Both the position numbers and the translations under genes were made by a program. Below, piece by piece: positions 7,064 to 15,017 of a DNA stretch of 22,862 nt. Within the stretch, counting starts at the first letter, position 1, and each line of letters opens with the position of its first letter. This DNA is from CAYWJT01 sp964458655 (GTDB lineage: Bacteria > Acidobacteriota > Aminicenantia > Aminicenantales > Saccharicenantaceae). Where the stretch lies: positions 1 through 22,862 of the forward strand of contig CAYWJT010000047.1 in the NCBI GenBank assembly GCA_964458655.1. Reading direction: 5' to 3'. The notes beneath the pieces were generated by a model, which did not search any database, had not been told where the DNA came from, and saw only the letters and a program-made list of their open reading frames with translations.

Positions 7064-8209
7064 CTACAATCCAAGGAGCCGGGTAATGATCACGACATTC
7101 AATTCCGTCGTGCCGCTATAAATCGTAGATGCGATACTGTCCCTTAAATCACGCTCGATTTCATACTCTACCATGTATCCGTATGCTCCATGGATTTGAA
7201 CCGCGTCAAGGCAAGCGCTTTTCAAGCTTTCGCTTGCAAAAACTTTGATCACGGAAGCTTCCATGGCGCTTCTCTTTTTGGCGTCCTTATTGGCAGCAGC
7301 AAGATAGATATATGGGCGCAATAGTTCATAATTTATCTTCATCCTGGCGATTTTATTGCCGACGGACTGGAATTTTCCTATCGGTTGGCCGAACTGGCAT
7401 CTTTCCTTGGCGTAGCGTACACAAGCATCTATTATCCTCTTTAGAATGCCGAGATGGCATGCGCCAAAAAGGATCCTTTCCCACTCCATCATCTCATTGA
7501 AGATTATAGCCCCCTGGCCTTCCTGCCCGATAAGATTATGGGGAGGCAGCGTGCAAGAATCAAAAATCAACTCGCAATTCTGCAGGGTCCGCAATCCCAG
7601 CTTTTCAAACGGATTTCCACGAATGAATCCTTCGCGCTCTTTTTCGCAGATGAAAAAAGAATGGCCTCCCATGGCTTTTCTATCGGGGTTTGTCACAGCC
7701 AGGACTAGGACAACATCCGCGATGGGGCCGTTCGTGATGAACATCTTCCGGCCGTCAAGTATATATTGATTATCTGACTTGACAGCCTTTGTCCTCATGG
7801 ATAAGGCGTCTGACCCTGAATCCGCTTCAGTAATAGCTTGCGCCGCTATTATTTCTCCTTTGCATATTTTCGGAAGGAACCTTTCCTTCTGTTCTTTGCT
7901 GCCAAAAAGATTGAGCAAAAGTCCGGAGATAAGTTGCGTAGATATTGCATGGACAAGACCGGAGTCTTTGCAGGAATAAGAGAGAGCTTCCATAGCAACG
8001 GTTGTGCTCAGGAAGTCAAGGCCGCCGCCTCCAAACTGAGGCCCGAATGGAAGGGACATAATACCCATTGCTGCGCATTTGCGCCAGAGGTCTTGAGGGA
8101 ACTCGTTTCTTTTTTCGCGACTCTCTAAATCCCGGTTGAGCTCGTTTAAGGCAAAATCAGATATTGCCTTTTGGAGATAAACCTGCTCTTCCGACAGATT
8201 GAAATCCAT
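7064..8209 (-). CDS. Acyl-CoA-dehydrogenase-like flavoprotein, probable acyl/aminoacyl-ACP oxidase
   Basis: 381 aa, the full length of the family. Visible motifs: AQAITEADSGSD (around 123-134, FAD/substrate signature), GRKMFITNGPIADVV (153-167), ERCQFGQPIGKFQ (269-281, FAD contact), QIHGAYGYMVEYEIERDLRD (338-357). The usual catalytic Glu of the C-terminal IYEGT motif is Ser365 (IYSGT). Glu244 in EWERILFGA lies where isovaleryl-CoA dehydrogenase has its base, so catalysis is probably retained. With a carrier protein and an adenylation enzyme on either side, the arrangement mirrors PltL-PltE-PltF, where a flavoprotein oxidises a carrier-bound prolyl group. The adenylation pocket argues against proline here. 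The ATG overlaps the carrier stop by one base (TAATG), so translation is coupled. Confidence 0.85.
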   Translation of the reverse strand: MDFNLSEEQVYLQKAISDFALNELNRDLESREKRNEFPQDLWRKCAAMGIMSLPFGPQFGGGGLDFLSTTVAMEALSYSCKDSGLVHAISTQLISGLLLNLFGSKEQKERFLPKICKGEIIAAQAITEADSGSDALSMRTKAVKSDNQYILDGRKMFITNGPIADVVLVLAVTNPDRKAMGGHSFFICEKEREGFIRGNPFEKLGLRTLQNCELIFDSCTLPPHNLIGQEGQGAIIFNEMMEWERILFGACHLGILKRIIDACVRYAKERCQFGQPIGKFQSVGNKIARMKINYELLRPYIYLAAANKDAKKRSAMEASVIKVFASESLKSACLDAVQIHGAYGYMVEYEIERDLRDSIASTIYSGTTELNVVIITRLLGL

Positions 8210-8472
8210 TATGTTTTGGCCTCTTTCTCAGATAGCTTGTTTTCTACTAGATTAGCAATCTTCGCGATATTCTCGAAATTTTCCGGGACGAGTTCATTGT
8301 TTGAGATCCTTATGCCGAATTCTTTTTCAATGAACGAAATCAACGACATAATGCCGAAGGAATCTATTATTCCGGACTCGATGAGAGGATCCGTATCGGC
8401 CAGCATGTCTATGCCTGAATTGGACAGCAGTTCCCGCATGACGAATTGAGCTATTGAATCGATAGGGTGCAT
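8209..8472 (-). CDS. Acyl carrier protein 1 (peptidyl/aminoacyl carrier, DSF motif)
   Basis: 87 aa from ATG 8470-8472, preceded by AAGGAATAAT (AGGA at good spacing). A TTG at 8505 in frame lies upstream of the likely transcription start and is rejected. ESGIIDSFGIMSLISFIEKEFGI gives the phosphopantetheine site at Ser38 and helix 2. It is the first gene of the operon, about 28 nt after the predicted start of transcription. It should carry the amino acid loaded by the adenylation enzyme and present it to the flavoprotein encoded directly downstream. The Lys/Glu-rich C-terminus (NKLSEKEAKT) is normal for the family. Confidence 0.88.
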   Translation of the reverse strand: MHPIDSIAQFVMRELLSNSGIDMLADTDPLIESGIIDSFGIMSLISFIEKEFGIRISNNELVPENFENIAKIANLVENKLSEKEAKT

Positions 8473-8506
8473 ATTATTCCTTTTCCTTAAGCAGAAAGTA
8501 AGCAAA

Positions 8507-8536
8507 AGTATATATCTCTAACATGAGGATTGTCAA
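8507..8536 (-). promoter_or_regulatory. Sigma-70-type promoter of the minus-strand acyl-modification operon
   Basis: Read on the minus strand, a perfect -35 TTGACA (8531-8536) is followed after 18 bp by TATACT (8507-8512), a 5/6 match to the -10 consensus. Transcription would begin near 8500, leaving a ~28-nt leader before the carrier-protein ATG. No operator-like inverted repeat was seen inside it. Strong constitutive expression is an inference from the consensus match. Confidence 0.7.
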
Positions 8537-8598
8537 GATGATAGTAGGTTGACGGCCAGCAGTAAAAAGTGATATCTTTGAAAGAGAATCGAAAGAGA

Positions 8599-10611
8599 AT
8601 GAAATTCCTCTATATATTCTATAACATCAAACCTTTGTTGCCGAGAGCGGCGCAGGTCGCATGCCGAAGGGTTATCGCTGCATACAAGAAGAGGGCATTT
8701 TTTGACGTCTGGCCCATTGACCCGGACTCCGGAGAAGCACCCAAGGGCTGGACGGGTTGGCCGGACAGCAGGAAATTTGCTTTTATTCTAACGCATGATG
8801 TTGATTCAAAAAAAGGGTACGATAGGGCACTTAGACTGATGGAGTTGGAAGACAAACTCGGCTTTAAATCCTCGTTTAATTTTGTCCCTGAAGGCTATCC
8901 AGTATCAAGAGATATCTTGAAGGTAATCCGCCGGCGAGGGTTTGACGTCGGCGTCCATGGGCTGACCCATGACGGCCGGCTATATATCAATTATGAAAGA
9001 TTCATGCGCTGCGTTCCTAAAATAAATAAATACTTGGAGGAATGGGAGGCCGCTGGCTTCCATTCGCCATCCATGCTCAGCAATCTGGAGTGGATTACGG
9101 AACTGAATGCCGAGTATGATTGCTCTTCATTCGATACTGACCCGTTCGAACCCATTAACTATAGTGTAAGAACCATCTTTCCTTTCATTTTGATTGATAG
9201 GCGAAGGGCGCGGGTTTGTGTTGAGCTTCCCTACACATTGCCTCAGGATCATGGCCTGTTTGTGATTCTAAGGGAAAAGGACATCAGCATATGGAAGAAA
9301 AAGACAGATTGGATTGCTGAAAAGGGAGGGATGGTATTCCTTAACACACACCCGGATTATATGAATTTTGGCGGTTCCTCCATCCGCGATGAAGAATATC
9401 CCGTGAGCTTTTATATAGATTTCTTGGAATACGTCAGGAATAGATATGGAAGCTCATACTGGCACGTGCTTCCCAGGGAGCTGGCAAAACGATGGCGGGT
9501 CAGTATATCGAACGCCAAGAAGTTGGGTGTCGATATAATACTGCCAAGACCAAGGCGACCCCCTGATAACCTGCGAAAGACGATCTGGATCGACCTGGAT
9601 AATTCTCCTCATGTGCCTTTCTTCAAGCCTATAATCGCGAGGCTTGAGGGAAAGGGATATAGGGTATTGTTGACCGCTAGGGATAATTCCCAGACATGCG
9701 AGTTGGCGGATTTTCATTCCTTGAACTATCTCCGAGTAGGAAAGCATTACGGCAAGAACAAAATAATAAAAATATGGACCACAGTTATAAGAGCCCTGCT
9801 TCTTTCCTTTATTATGAGAAACAAGAAGATTCGATTAGCAGTATCACATGGATCAAGGTCACAGACGCTTGCGGCAAAACTGCTCAGGATGCCCACGCTG
9901 GGTATTTCTGACTATGAATTCACCGCTGGTCTTGGAGGGCCTAAATGGGTATTGAATCCCGAGGTTCTAGGCGCATCTGGCTCGCCTAACGCAAGAAACC
10001 TGCGATACACGTATCCCGGCATCAAAGAAGATGTGTATATTCCCTTTTTCAAGCCTGGCTTGAAGCTGAGAGACGAACTCGGCGTGGGAGCCGACGAGAT
10101 TCTGGTGACCCTGCGCCCGCCCGCTACCGAGGCGCATTATCATAACCCGGAAAGCGAGACTCTGTTCAAGGCGGCCGTCGCTAGACTGAAGGACATGGAC
10201 GGCGTGAGGATGGTGATTTTGCCGAGATACGATAGCCAGTTCAAATACATCGCGAAGAAATGGCCTCGGGAGATCAAGGCCGGGAAAATAATCATCCCAG
10301 CGGAGGCCCTGGACGGCCTGAGCCTGCTCTGGAATTCTGACCTGGTCATAAGCGGCGGCGGTACCATGAACCGGGAGGCGGCTGCTTTGCGCGTCCCGGT
10401 CTACAGCATATTCAGAGGAAAGATCGGGGCGGTGGACAGATGGCTTCACGAACAGGGCCGGCTCGAGCTCATTGAGTCCGTCGAAGACATTCATAAGAAA
10501 ATCAAGGTTGAAAAAAGAGAAATTAAACCTTCAATTGAACCCTCGTCCAACCGAGCTTTGTCCGTCATCGTCGAGCACATCGAGCGGCTCATAGCGGAAA
10601 CCGGGAAGTAG
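8599..10611 (+). CDS. Polysaccharide deacetylase - DUF354 glycosyltransferase-like fusion
   Basis: 670 aa from ATG 8599; a GTG at 8569 in frame is less likely because the family starts near MKFLYxxxKPLLPR. Domain 1 (about residues 50-310) is a NodB-type deacetylase: THDVD (65-69) with the metal Asp, VGVHGLTHD (117-125), and THPDY (250-254). Domain 2 (about 329-650) starts IWIDLDNSPHVPFFKP and matches DUF354, a GT-B fold related to UDP-GlcNAc 2-epimerases, with a late SGGGTMNREAAALRVPVY nucleotide-binding motif. A fusion suggests the deacetylated sugar is handed to the second domain. A weak -35/-10 pair (TTGACG 8549-8554, TATCTT 8573-8578) precedes the ATG. Base composition jumps from AT-rich to GC-rich near 10,070 inside domain 2. 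Confidence 0.85.
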   Translation: MKFLYIFYNIKPLLPRAAQVACRRVIAAYKKRAFFDVWPIDPDSGEAPKGWTGWPDSRKFAFILTHDVDSKKGYDRALRLMELEDKLGFKSSFNFVPEGYPVSRDILKVIRRRGFDVGVHGLTHDGRLYINYERFMRCVPKINKYLEEWEAAGFHSPSMLSNLEWITELNAEYDCSSFDTDPFEPINYSVRTIFPFILIDRRRARVCVELPYTLPQDHGLFVILREKDISIWKKKTDWIAEKGGMVFLNTHPDYMNFGGSSIRDEEYPVSFYIDFLEYVRNRYGSSYWHVLPRELAKRWRVSISNAKKLGVDIILPRPRRPPDNLRKTIWIDLDNSPHVPFFKPIIARLEGKGYRVLLTARDNSQTCELADFHSLNYLRVGKHYGKNKIIKIWTTVIRALLLSFIMRNKKIRLAVSHGSRSQTLAAKLLRMPTLGISDYEFTAGLGGPKWVLNPEVLGASGSPNARNLRYTYPGIKEDVYIPFFKPGLKLRDELGVGADEILVTLRPPATEAHYHNPESETLFKAAVARLKDMDGVRMVILPRYDSQFKYIAKKWPREIKAGKIIIPAEALDGLSLLWNSDLVISGGGTMNREAAALRVPVYSIFRGKIGAVDRWLHEQGRLELIESVEDIHKKIKVEKREIKPSIEPSSNRALSVIVEHIERLIAETGK

Positions 10612-10622
10612 AGCGGCGGGAT

Positions 10623-11735
10623 ATGAAAAAATCCATAAAGATAGTCTTGGTTGCCGGCGCGCGCCCCAATTTCATGAAAATCGCCCCCCTCGTCAAGGCC
10701 ATCCGCGCGTATAACAGGGTCAGGGGGAGGGGCCGCCGTATCATTCCCTTCCTCGTCCACACCGGGCAGCACTACGACGACAATATGTCCGCTCTCTTCT
10801 TCAGGGAGCTGGGTATCCCTGCCCCGGACGTCAACCTGGAAGTGGGCTCGGGTTCGCACGCCGAGCAGACGGCGCGAATAATGCTAGCCTTTGAGCCGGT
10901 CTGCTTCCGGGAAAAGCCGGATTGGGTGGTTGTCGTCGGAGATGTCAATTCCACGGCAGCCTGTTCGCTCGTCGCCGCCAAGCTCGGGATAAGGATCGCC
11001 CACGTCGAAGCCGGCCTCCGCAGTTTCGACCGCGGCATGCCTGAGGAAATCAACCGTCTGGTCACGGACGCCCTGGCCGACCTGTTGTTCACCCCTTCGA
11101 CTGACGCCAACGAAAACCTCAGGCGTGAGGGGATACCCGCCTCGAAAATACGCTTCGTCGGCAACATCATGATTGATACCCTGGTCGCTAACCTCAAAAA
11201 GGCCGAGAGGTCGAAACTGCCTTTACAGCTCGGGCTGAAGCCCCGCAGGTTCGCCTATGTGACTCTGCACCGACCTTCAAACGTAGACGACGGCGCGAAC
11301 CTCCGGGCGCTCATGCGCGAGCTGGGCCGCTTTTCGAGGAAAATGCCGGTCGTCTTTCCGGTGCATCCGAGGACGCGTAAGATGCTCTCAGAGCTGCGCG
11401 GCCGGGAAAAAGACGAGCCCGGTCTGCTCCTGCTCGAGCCTGTCGGCTATCACGATTCCCTTTGGCTCGCGCGGCACGCCGCGTTCGTGCTGACCGACTC
11501 CGGCGGCCTGCAGGAAGAGACGACTTATTTTACAACACCTTGCCTGACGCTGCGGCCGAACACGGAGCGGCCGGTGACCATCAAGCTCGGCACCAATAAG
11601 CTCACGAGCCTTAGGACTCTGCGGGCGGATATCCAGGCAATCCTCGACGGTCCCCGCCCGCTGGGTAGAATACCCAAGTACTGGGACGGTCGCACGGCCG
11701 AGAGGATTGTGCAGGCTCTGCTCGAGGCGGGCTGA
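10623..11735 (+). CDS. wecB: UDP-N-acetylglucosamine 2-epimerase (non-hydrolysing)
   Basis: 370 aa, the usual length. Conserved stretches: GARPNFMKIAPL (12-23), HTGQHYD (46-52), GDVNST (106-111), HVEAGLRSFDRGMPEEINR (127-145), TLHRPSNVDD, VHPRTR and DSGGLQEE. It interconverts UDP-GlcNAc and UDP-ManNAc in the cytoplasm, supplying ManNAc (or ManNAcA via a dehydrogenase not in this window) for the glycan. It starts 11 bp after the deacetylase-DUF354 fusion, whose second domain belongs to a related GT-B family, so the two probably act on linked substrates. An alternative epimerase specificity (for example WbpI-like) cannot be excluded. Confidence 0.92.
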   Translation: MKKSIKIVLVAGARPNFMKIAPLVKAIRAYNRVRGRGRRIIPFLVHTGQHYDDNMSALFFRELGIPAPDVNLEVGSGSHAEQTARIMLAFEPVCFREKPDWVVVVGDVNSTAACSLVAAKLGIRIAHVEAGLRSFDRGMPEEINRLVTDALADLLFTPSTDANENLRREGIPASKIRFVGNIMIDTLVANLKKAERSKLPLQLGLKPRRFAYVTLHRPSNVDDGANLRALMRELGRFSRKMPVVFPVHPRTRKMLSELRGREKDEPGLLLLEPVGYHDSLWLARHAAFVLTDSGGLQEETTYFTTPCLTLRPNTERPVTIKLGTNKLTSLRTLRADIQAILDGPRPLGRIPKYWDGRTAERIVQALLEAG

Positions 11736-11781
11736 AGGGTCGCCGAAGACGGCATAGAACGGAAGCCTCCGGGCCAACATC

Positions 11782-12993
11782 ATGAAGCGTGAAAAGCGGG
11801 ATTGGAAAATGGACAAGGTTGGCGTAAGCGAAGAGAGGCTGCGTGACGTAACCATGAAGCTTTTCAATTACTGCCGCGCCAACGAATGGGCCGGTTACGA
11901 TCCTTATGATGCTCTGAACAGCCGCCTGCTGAAGCGCGTCCCGTTCCTCGACTCCAAGTTGCCGCGCCTTGCCCTGACCCAGCTCTTGAAGAGGTCTCCC
12001 GTCAACCTGCGTCCTTTGCTCGGGATACCCAAAACTGTGAACCCCAAGGCGCTGGCCGTCTTCATCAAAGCCGAACTCAGGCTGATGAAAGCCGGCATGC
12101 TAAATGACGAAAGCGTGATCGACGACCATATAATCAGGCTCAAGGATCTCCGTTCGGAGGGCGTCCCTTACTACTGCTGGGGCTATAGTTTTCCCTGGCA
12201 GACCAGAGGCGTGATTGTCCCGAGGGGTGCCCCGAACCTGGTGTGCACGGTCTTCGCAGCCGATGCCCTGCTCGACATATATGAAACCATGAGGCGGCCG
12301 GGCTGCCTGGATATGGCGCGGAGTTCGGCCGAATACTTACTCCGTGAGCTCTACTGGGAAGAGGACAACTCGGCGGGTTTCAGTTATCCCACACCCGGGT
12401 TGAAGCTCCATATCTATAACGCGGATTTGCTGGGAGCCGCCCTGCTGTGCCGTGTTTACAGCAATACCCGCGACGCGCGATTCCTTGGCCCGGCCCTGGA
12501 GGCCGCCCGCTCCGCGGCAGGCCAGCAGAACGAGGACGGTTCCTGGTATTATGGGGAAATGCCCGCCGCAAGGTGGATAGATAATTTCCATACGGGGTAT
12601 AACCTGCTGGCGCTGCGTGATATCTCCGGGTATGCCGGCACCGGCGAATTTTCGGAGCGCATCAAGCGCGGTTTAGATTTCTACCGCAGTAATTTTTTCA
12701 GGGAAGACGGCGCTCCGAAATATTTCCACGACAGGACATATCCCATCGACATTCACTGCGTCGCCCAGAGCATCATCACCCTGGTGAGTTTCAAGGATTT
12801 CGACGACGAGAACCTCGGCCTTGCCGCCTCGGTCCTGCAATGGGCCCTTTCCCGTATGTGGGACGAGCGCGGCTTCTTTTATTATCAGGCCTGGCCTTTA
12901 TTCACGAACAGGCTATCTTATATGCGCTGGTCACAGGCCTGGATGCTGTACGCGATGGCGACAATGCTGGCAGACAATCCACAGGATATATAA
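11782..12993 (+). CDS. Predicted alpha/alpha-toroid protein of polysaccharide loci (VpsJ-like)
   Basis: 403 aa, no signal peptide and no membrane segment. Helical-hairpin repeats typical of six-hairpin glycosidase / prenyltransferase-like toroids can be seen: LVCTVFAADALLDIYE, YNADLLGAALLCRVY, DGSWYYGE, DNFHTGYNLLALRDI, PIDIHCVAQSIITL and MRWSQAWMLYAMATML. Aromatic and acidic residues (WYYGE, DNFH, DIH) line up with the usual central cleft. Similar proteins in exopolysaccharide loci are called VpsJ, with no firmly known reaction. Its position between WecB and a deacetylase suggests a role in modifying or handling a lipid-linked or cytoplasmic glycan intermediate. It starts 46 bp after wecB and ends 10 bp before the next gene. 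Confidence 0.7.
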   Translation: MKREKRDWKMDKVGVSEERLRDVTMKLFNYCRANEWAGYDPYDALNSRLLKRVPFLDSKLPRLALTQLLKRSPVNLRPLLGIPKTVNPKALAVFIKAELRLMKAGMLNDESVIDDHIIRLKDLRSEGVPYYCWGYSFPWQTRGVIVPRGAPNLVCTVFAADALLDIYETMRRPGCLDMARSSAEYLLRELYWEEDNSAGFSYPTPGLKLHIYNADLLGAALLCRVYSNTRDARFLGPALEAARSAAGQQNEDGSWYYGEMPAARWIDNFHTGYNLLALRDISGYAGTGEFSERIKRGLDFYRSNFFREDGAPKYFHDRTYPIDIHCVAQSIITLVSFKDFDDENLGLAASVLQWALSRMWDERGFFYYQAWPLFTNRLSYMRWSQAWMLYAMATMLADNPQDI

Positions 12994-13003
12994 CAGGCAA
13001 AAG

Positions 13004-14011
13004 ATGATTGTTTACATATTCACGCTGGATTACGAAATATATGGAAACGGTTCTGGTTCGCTTCGTAAACACGTTTTTGAACCGGCCGAAGAACTAATGG
13101 TAATTTTTAAGAAATGGGACGCACGATTCGTAACATTCGTTGAGGTCGCCGAACTGGAAGTCATAGAAAAAACGAACACAGACCCTGGCATCGAGGCGGT
13201 TAAGCGGCAGATAAAAGAACTACACGTTCAGAAATTCGAAATAGGCTTGCATATTCATCCCCAATGGTACCGCGCACGCCATGAACAGGGTCGTTGGCGG
13301 TTGGATTACAATGAATATAATCTGTGCGGTCTTCCCGAAGAAAGGATTGAGGAAATACTAACGGGGGCGCTTGGTTATCTCAGGCAAATTTTGGGGAAGA
13401 GAGATTTTATGCCGCTTTCATTCAGGGCCGGCAATTGGCTGCTTCAGCCGAGCGGAGTCATCGCCAAGGCCCTTGCAATGAAAGGCATAAAGATAGACTC
13501 GTCGGTTTTCAAGGGTGGATTACAGCGTCAATACGGCCTGGATTACCGCCGGGCGGCCAAGAATGGATATTTCTGGAGATTTACATATGACGTGAATATT
13601 CCTGATCCTTCTGGGCTTTTGCTGGAACTGCCCATTTATACGAGGCAGGCGCCGACCTGGAAGCTCTTAACAGACAAGAGAATCAATCTGCAAAGAAAAG
13701 GGCATGCGGCAGGCGGCGCCGGTTCGCCGATGAGTCGGTTTTCAAGAATGCGGGATTTCCTTCGATTTTGGTTCCCGCTCAAATTTGACTTCTGCCGGAT
13801 GTCGTTTCAGGAGCTTAAGAAATTTGCTGAAGCTCTGGAAGAGGAAGACAGAAAGACTCCCGAAGTCTTCAAACCCATCGTTCTCATTGGACACACAAAA
13901 GACCTCATCGAATTCGAAGTTGTTGACGAATTACTGGAATATTTACGAGATAGAGACAGTCGCATATCGACTTTCGAAGAAATATATGGCAAGCATCTGG
14001 GGGCAATTTGA
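13004..14011 (+). CDS. Polysaccharide deacetylase (NodB-like superfamily)
   Basis: 335 aa from ATG 13004, which has AGG nine bases upstream. The frame is open to 12821, but that part overlaps the previous gene. FTLDYEIYGNG (residues 6-16) supplies the metal-binding Asp, GLHIHPQW (about 82-89) the paired His, and SFRAGNW (about 142-148) the R/D-type active-site loop of the glycoside hydrolase/deacetylase barrel. GHTKD near the C-terminus is the late His motif. It should remove N- or O-acetyl groups from a sugar or polymer. Composition is noticeably more AT-rich than wecB and the toroid gene before it. Confidence 0.8.
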   Translation: MIVYIFTLDYEIYGNGSGSLRKHVFEPAEELMVIFKKWDARFVTFVEVAELEVIEKTNTDPGIEAVKRQIKELHVQKFEIGLHIHPQWYRARHEQGRWRLDYNEYNLCGLPEERIEEILTGALGYLRQILGKRDFMPLSFRAGNWLLQPSGVIAKALAMKGIKIDSSVFKGGLQRQYGLDYRRAAKNGYFWRFTYDVNIPDPSGLLLELPIYTRQAPTWKLLTDKRINLQRKGHAAGGAGSPMSRFSRMRDFLRFWFPLKFDFCRMSFQELKKFAEALEEEDRKTPEVFKPIVLIGHTKDLIEFEVVDELLEYLRDRDSRISTFEEIYGKHLGAI

Positions 14012-15015
14012 TCGCAATTGAATCAACAAATATCGAGGCGCGTCGTATAGATATTTCGTGGCATCCCGGTATGCCGATATTTGCCTCGGGACCGTTCCTA
14101 AAGGCTGTGGGGGATGATTTCGGCTGGCTCGGTGGCTTCGACCGCAAGGGCGAATTGGTATGCATTCTGCCATTTACAATATTAAAGAAATATATCGTCC
14201 GGATGGTCCGCTTCAGGGTTGAAACAATCCAGGTTAAAGGTAATCTAAGTATCGCTGAGGAAAAATCCTTCCTTAATAGCGCGGCGGCTTATCTGGAAAA
14301 GGCAGGCGCTGATATGATCATCCCAGCGACCACTAACGCTATTTTCAGAACATTTCCCGATGGAGCCACAGCCGCCCCATACGGCACTTACATAATCGAT
14401 CTTACGCAACCGGAAGAGGTGCTGTGGAAGAAGCTCAGTGAAAGCCATCGTCGAAAAGTCCGGCTGGCCATGAAACAAGGCGTAGAAGTGGCAGAAGGCG
14501 TTTCGTATATCGACAGGGCTTACGATCTTGTCCGTGATACTTTCAAAAGATCTCGAATGGGCTTTATGCATCGTAATGATTTCAAAAGATATATCGAAGG
14601 CCTGGGCGAGAACGTCAAAATTTCGGTTGCGATACATGATTCAAAGATTCATGCATGCATAATTGTCCCTTTCAGCGAATACTCGGCCTACTATGTTTAC
14701 GGAGGTAGCGTGACTGAGCCTATCGCGGGAGCCACGAATCTTCTTCATTGGGAAGCCATCCGTTCCTTCAGGAAAATCGGTGTTAAGCGCTATGATTTCG
14801 TCGGCGTCAGGATAAACCCAGAAAAGGGATCGAAACAGGAAGGGCTTTCGGTATACAAGGAGCGTTTCGGGGGCATGCTCCATAGGGGCTATATCTGGAA
14901 GAAATCTTTTCGCCCGTTAAAATACACCGCATATTCCCTTGGAGTGCGGTTATTGAGGGACGGGGACATTGTCGATCAAGAGCGTCATAAGATGGTCGAT
15001 TACAACCCTGGATAG
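14008..15015 (+). CDS. FemAB-like GNAT-fold acyltransferase of EPS/exosortase loci
   Basis: 335 aa. The start is TTG at 14008-14010, overlapping the previous TGA, with GGGGG five bases upstream. The family features are WKKLSESHRRKVRLAMKQGV (about residues 142-161) and a second GNAT half with CIIVPFSEYSAYYVYGGS, NLLHWEAIRSFRKIGVKRYDFVGV and GLSVYKERFGG. Such proteins are related to FemX/FemAB peptidyltransferases, which transfer amino acids from aminoacyl-tRNA, and are frequent in exosortase-linked polysaccharide loci. Here a neighbouring operon encodes an aminoacyl-carrier system, so an aminoacyl-ACP donor is worth considering (inference). It converges on the next operon with only 2 bp between stop codons, and no terminator is visible. 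Confidence 0.8.
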   Translation: MIAIESTNIEARRIDISWHPGMPIFASGPFLKAVGDDFGWLGGFDRKGELVCILPFTILKKYIVRMVRFRVETIQVKGNLSIAEEKSFLNSAAAYLEKAGADMIIPATTNAIFRTFPDGATAAPYGTYIIDLTQPEEVLWKKLSESHRRKVRLAMKQGVEVAEGVSYIDRAYDLVRDTFKRSRMGFMHRNDFKRYIEGLGENVKISVAIHDSKIHACIIVPFSEYSAYYVYGGSVTEPIAGATNLLHWEAIRSFRKIGVKRYDFVGVRINPEKGSKQEGLSVYKERFGGMLHRGYIWKKSFRPLKYTAYSLGVRLLRDGDIVDQERHKMVDYNPG

Positions 15016-15017
15016 GC

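Noticed and set aside
5466..8472. Pyrrole-2-carboxyl carrier pathway (PltF/PltE/PltL-type)
   Set aside because: The gene set fits, but the adenylation pocket does not match the prolyl code, so proline oxidation is not claimed.
5466..8472. D-alanylation (dlt) system
   Set aside because: An adenylation enzyme and carrier are present, but no DltB or DltD is found and the flavoprotein has no place in that pathway.
12821..13003. Extended N-terminus for the second deacetylase
   Set aside because: It overlaps the toroid gene out of frame and lacks family similarity; ATG 13004 begins directly with the FTLDYE motif.
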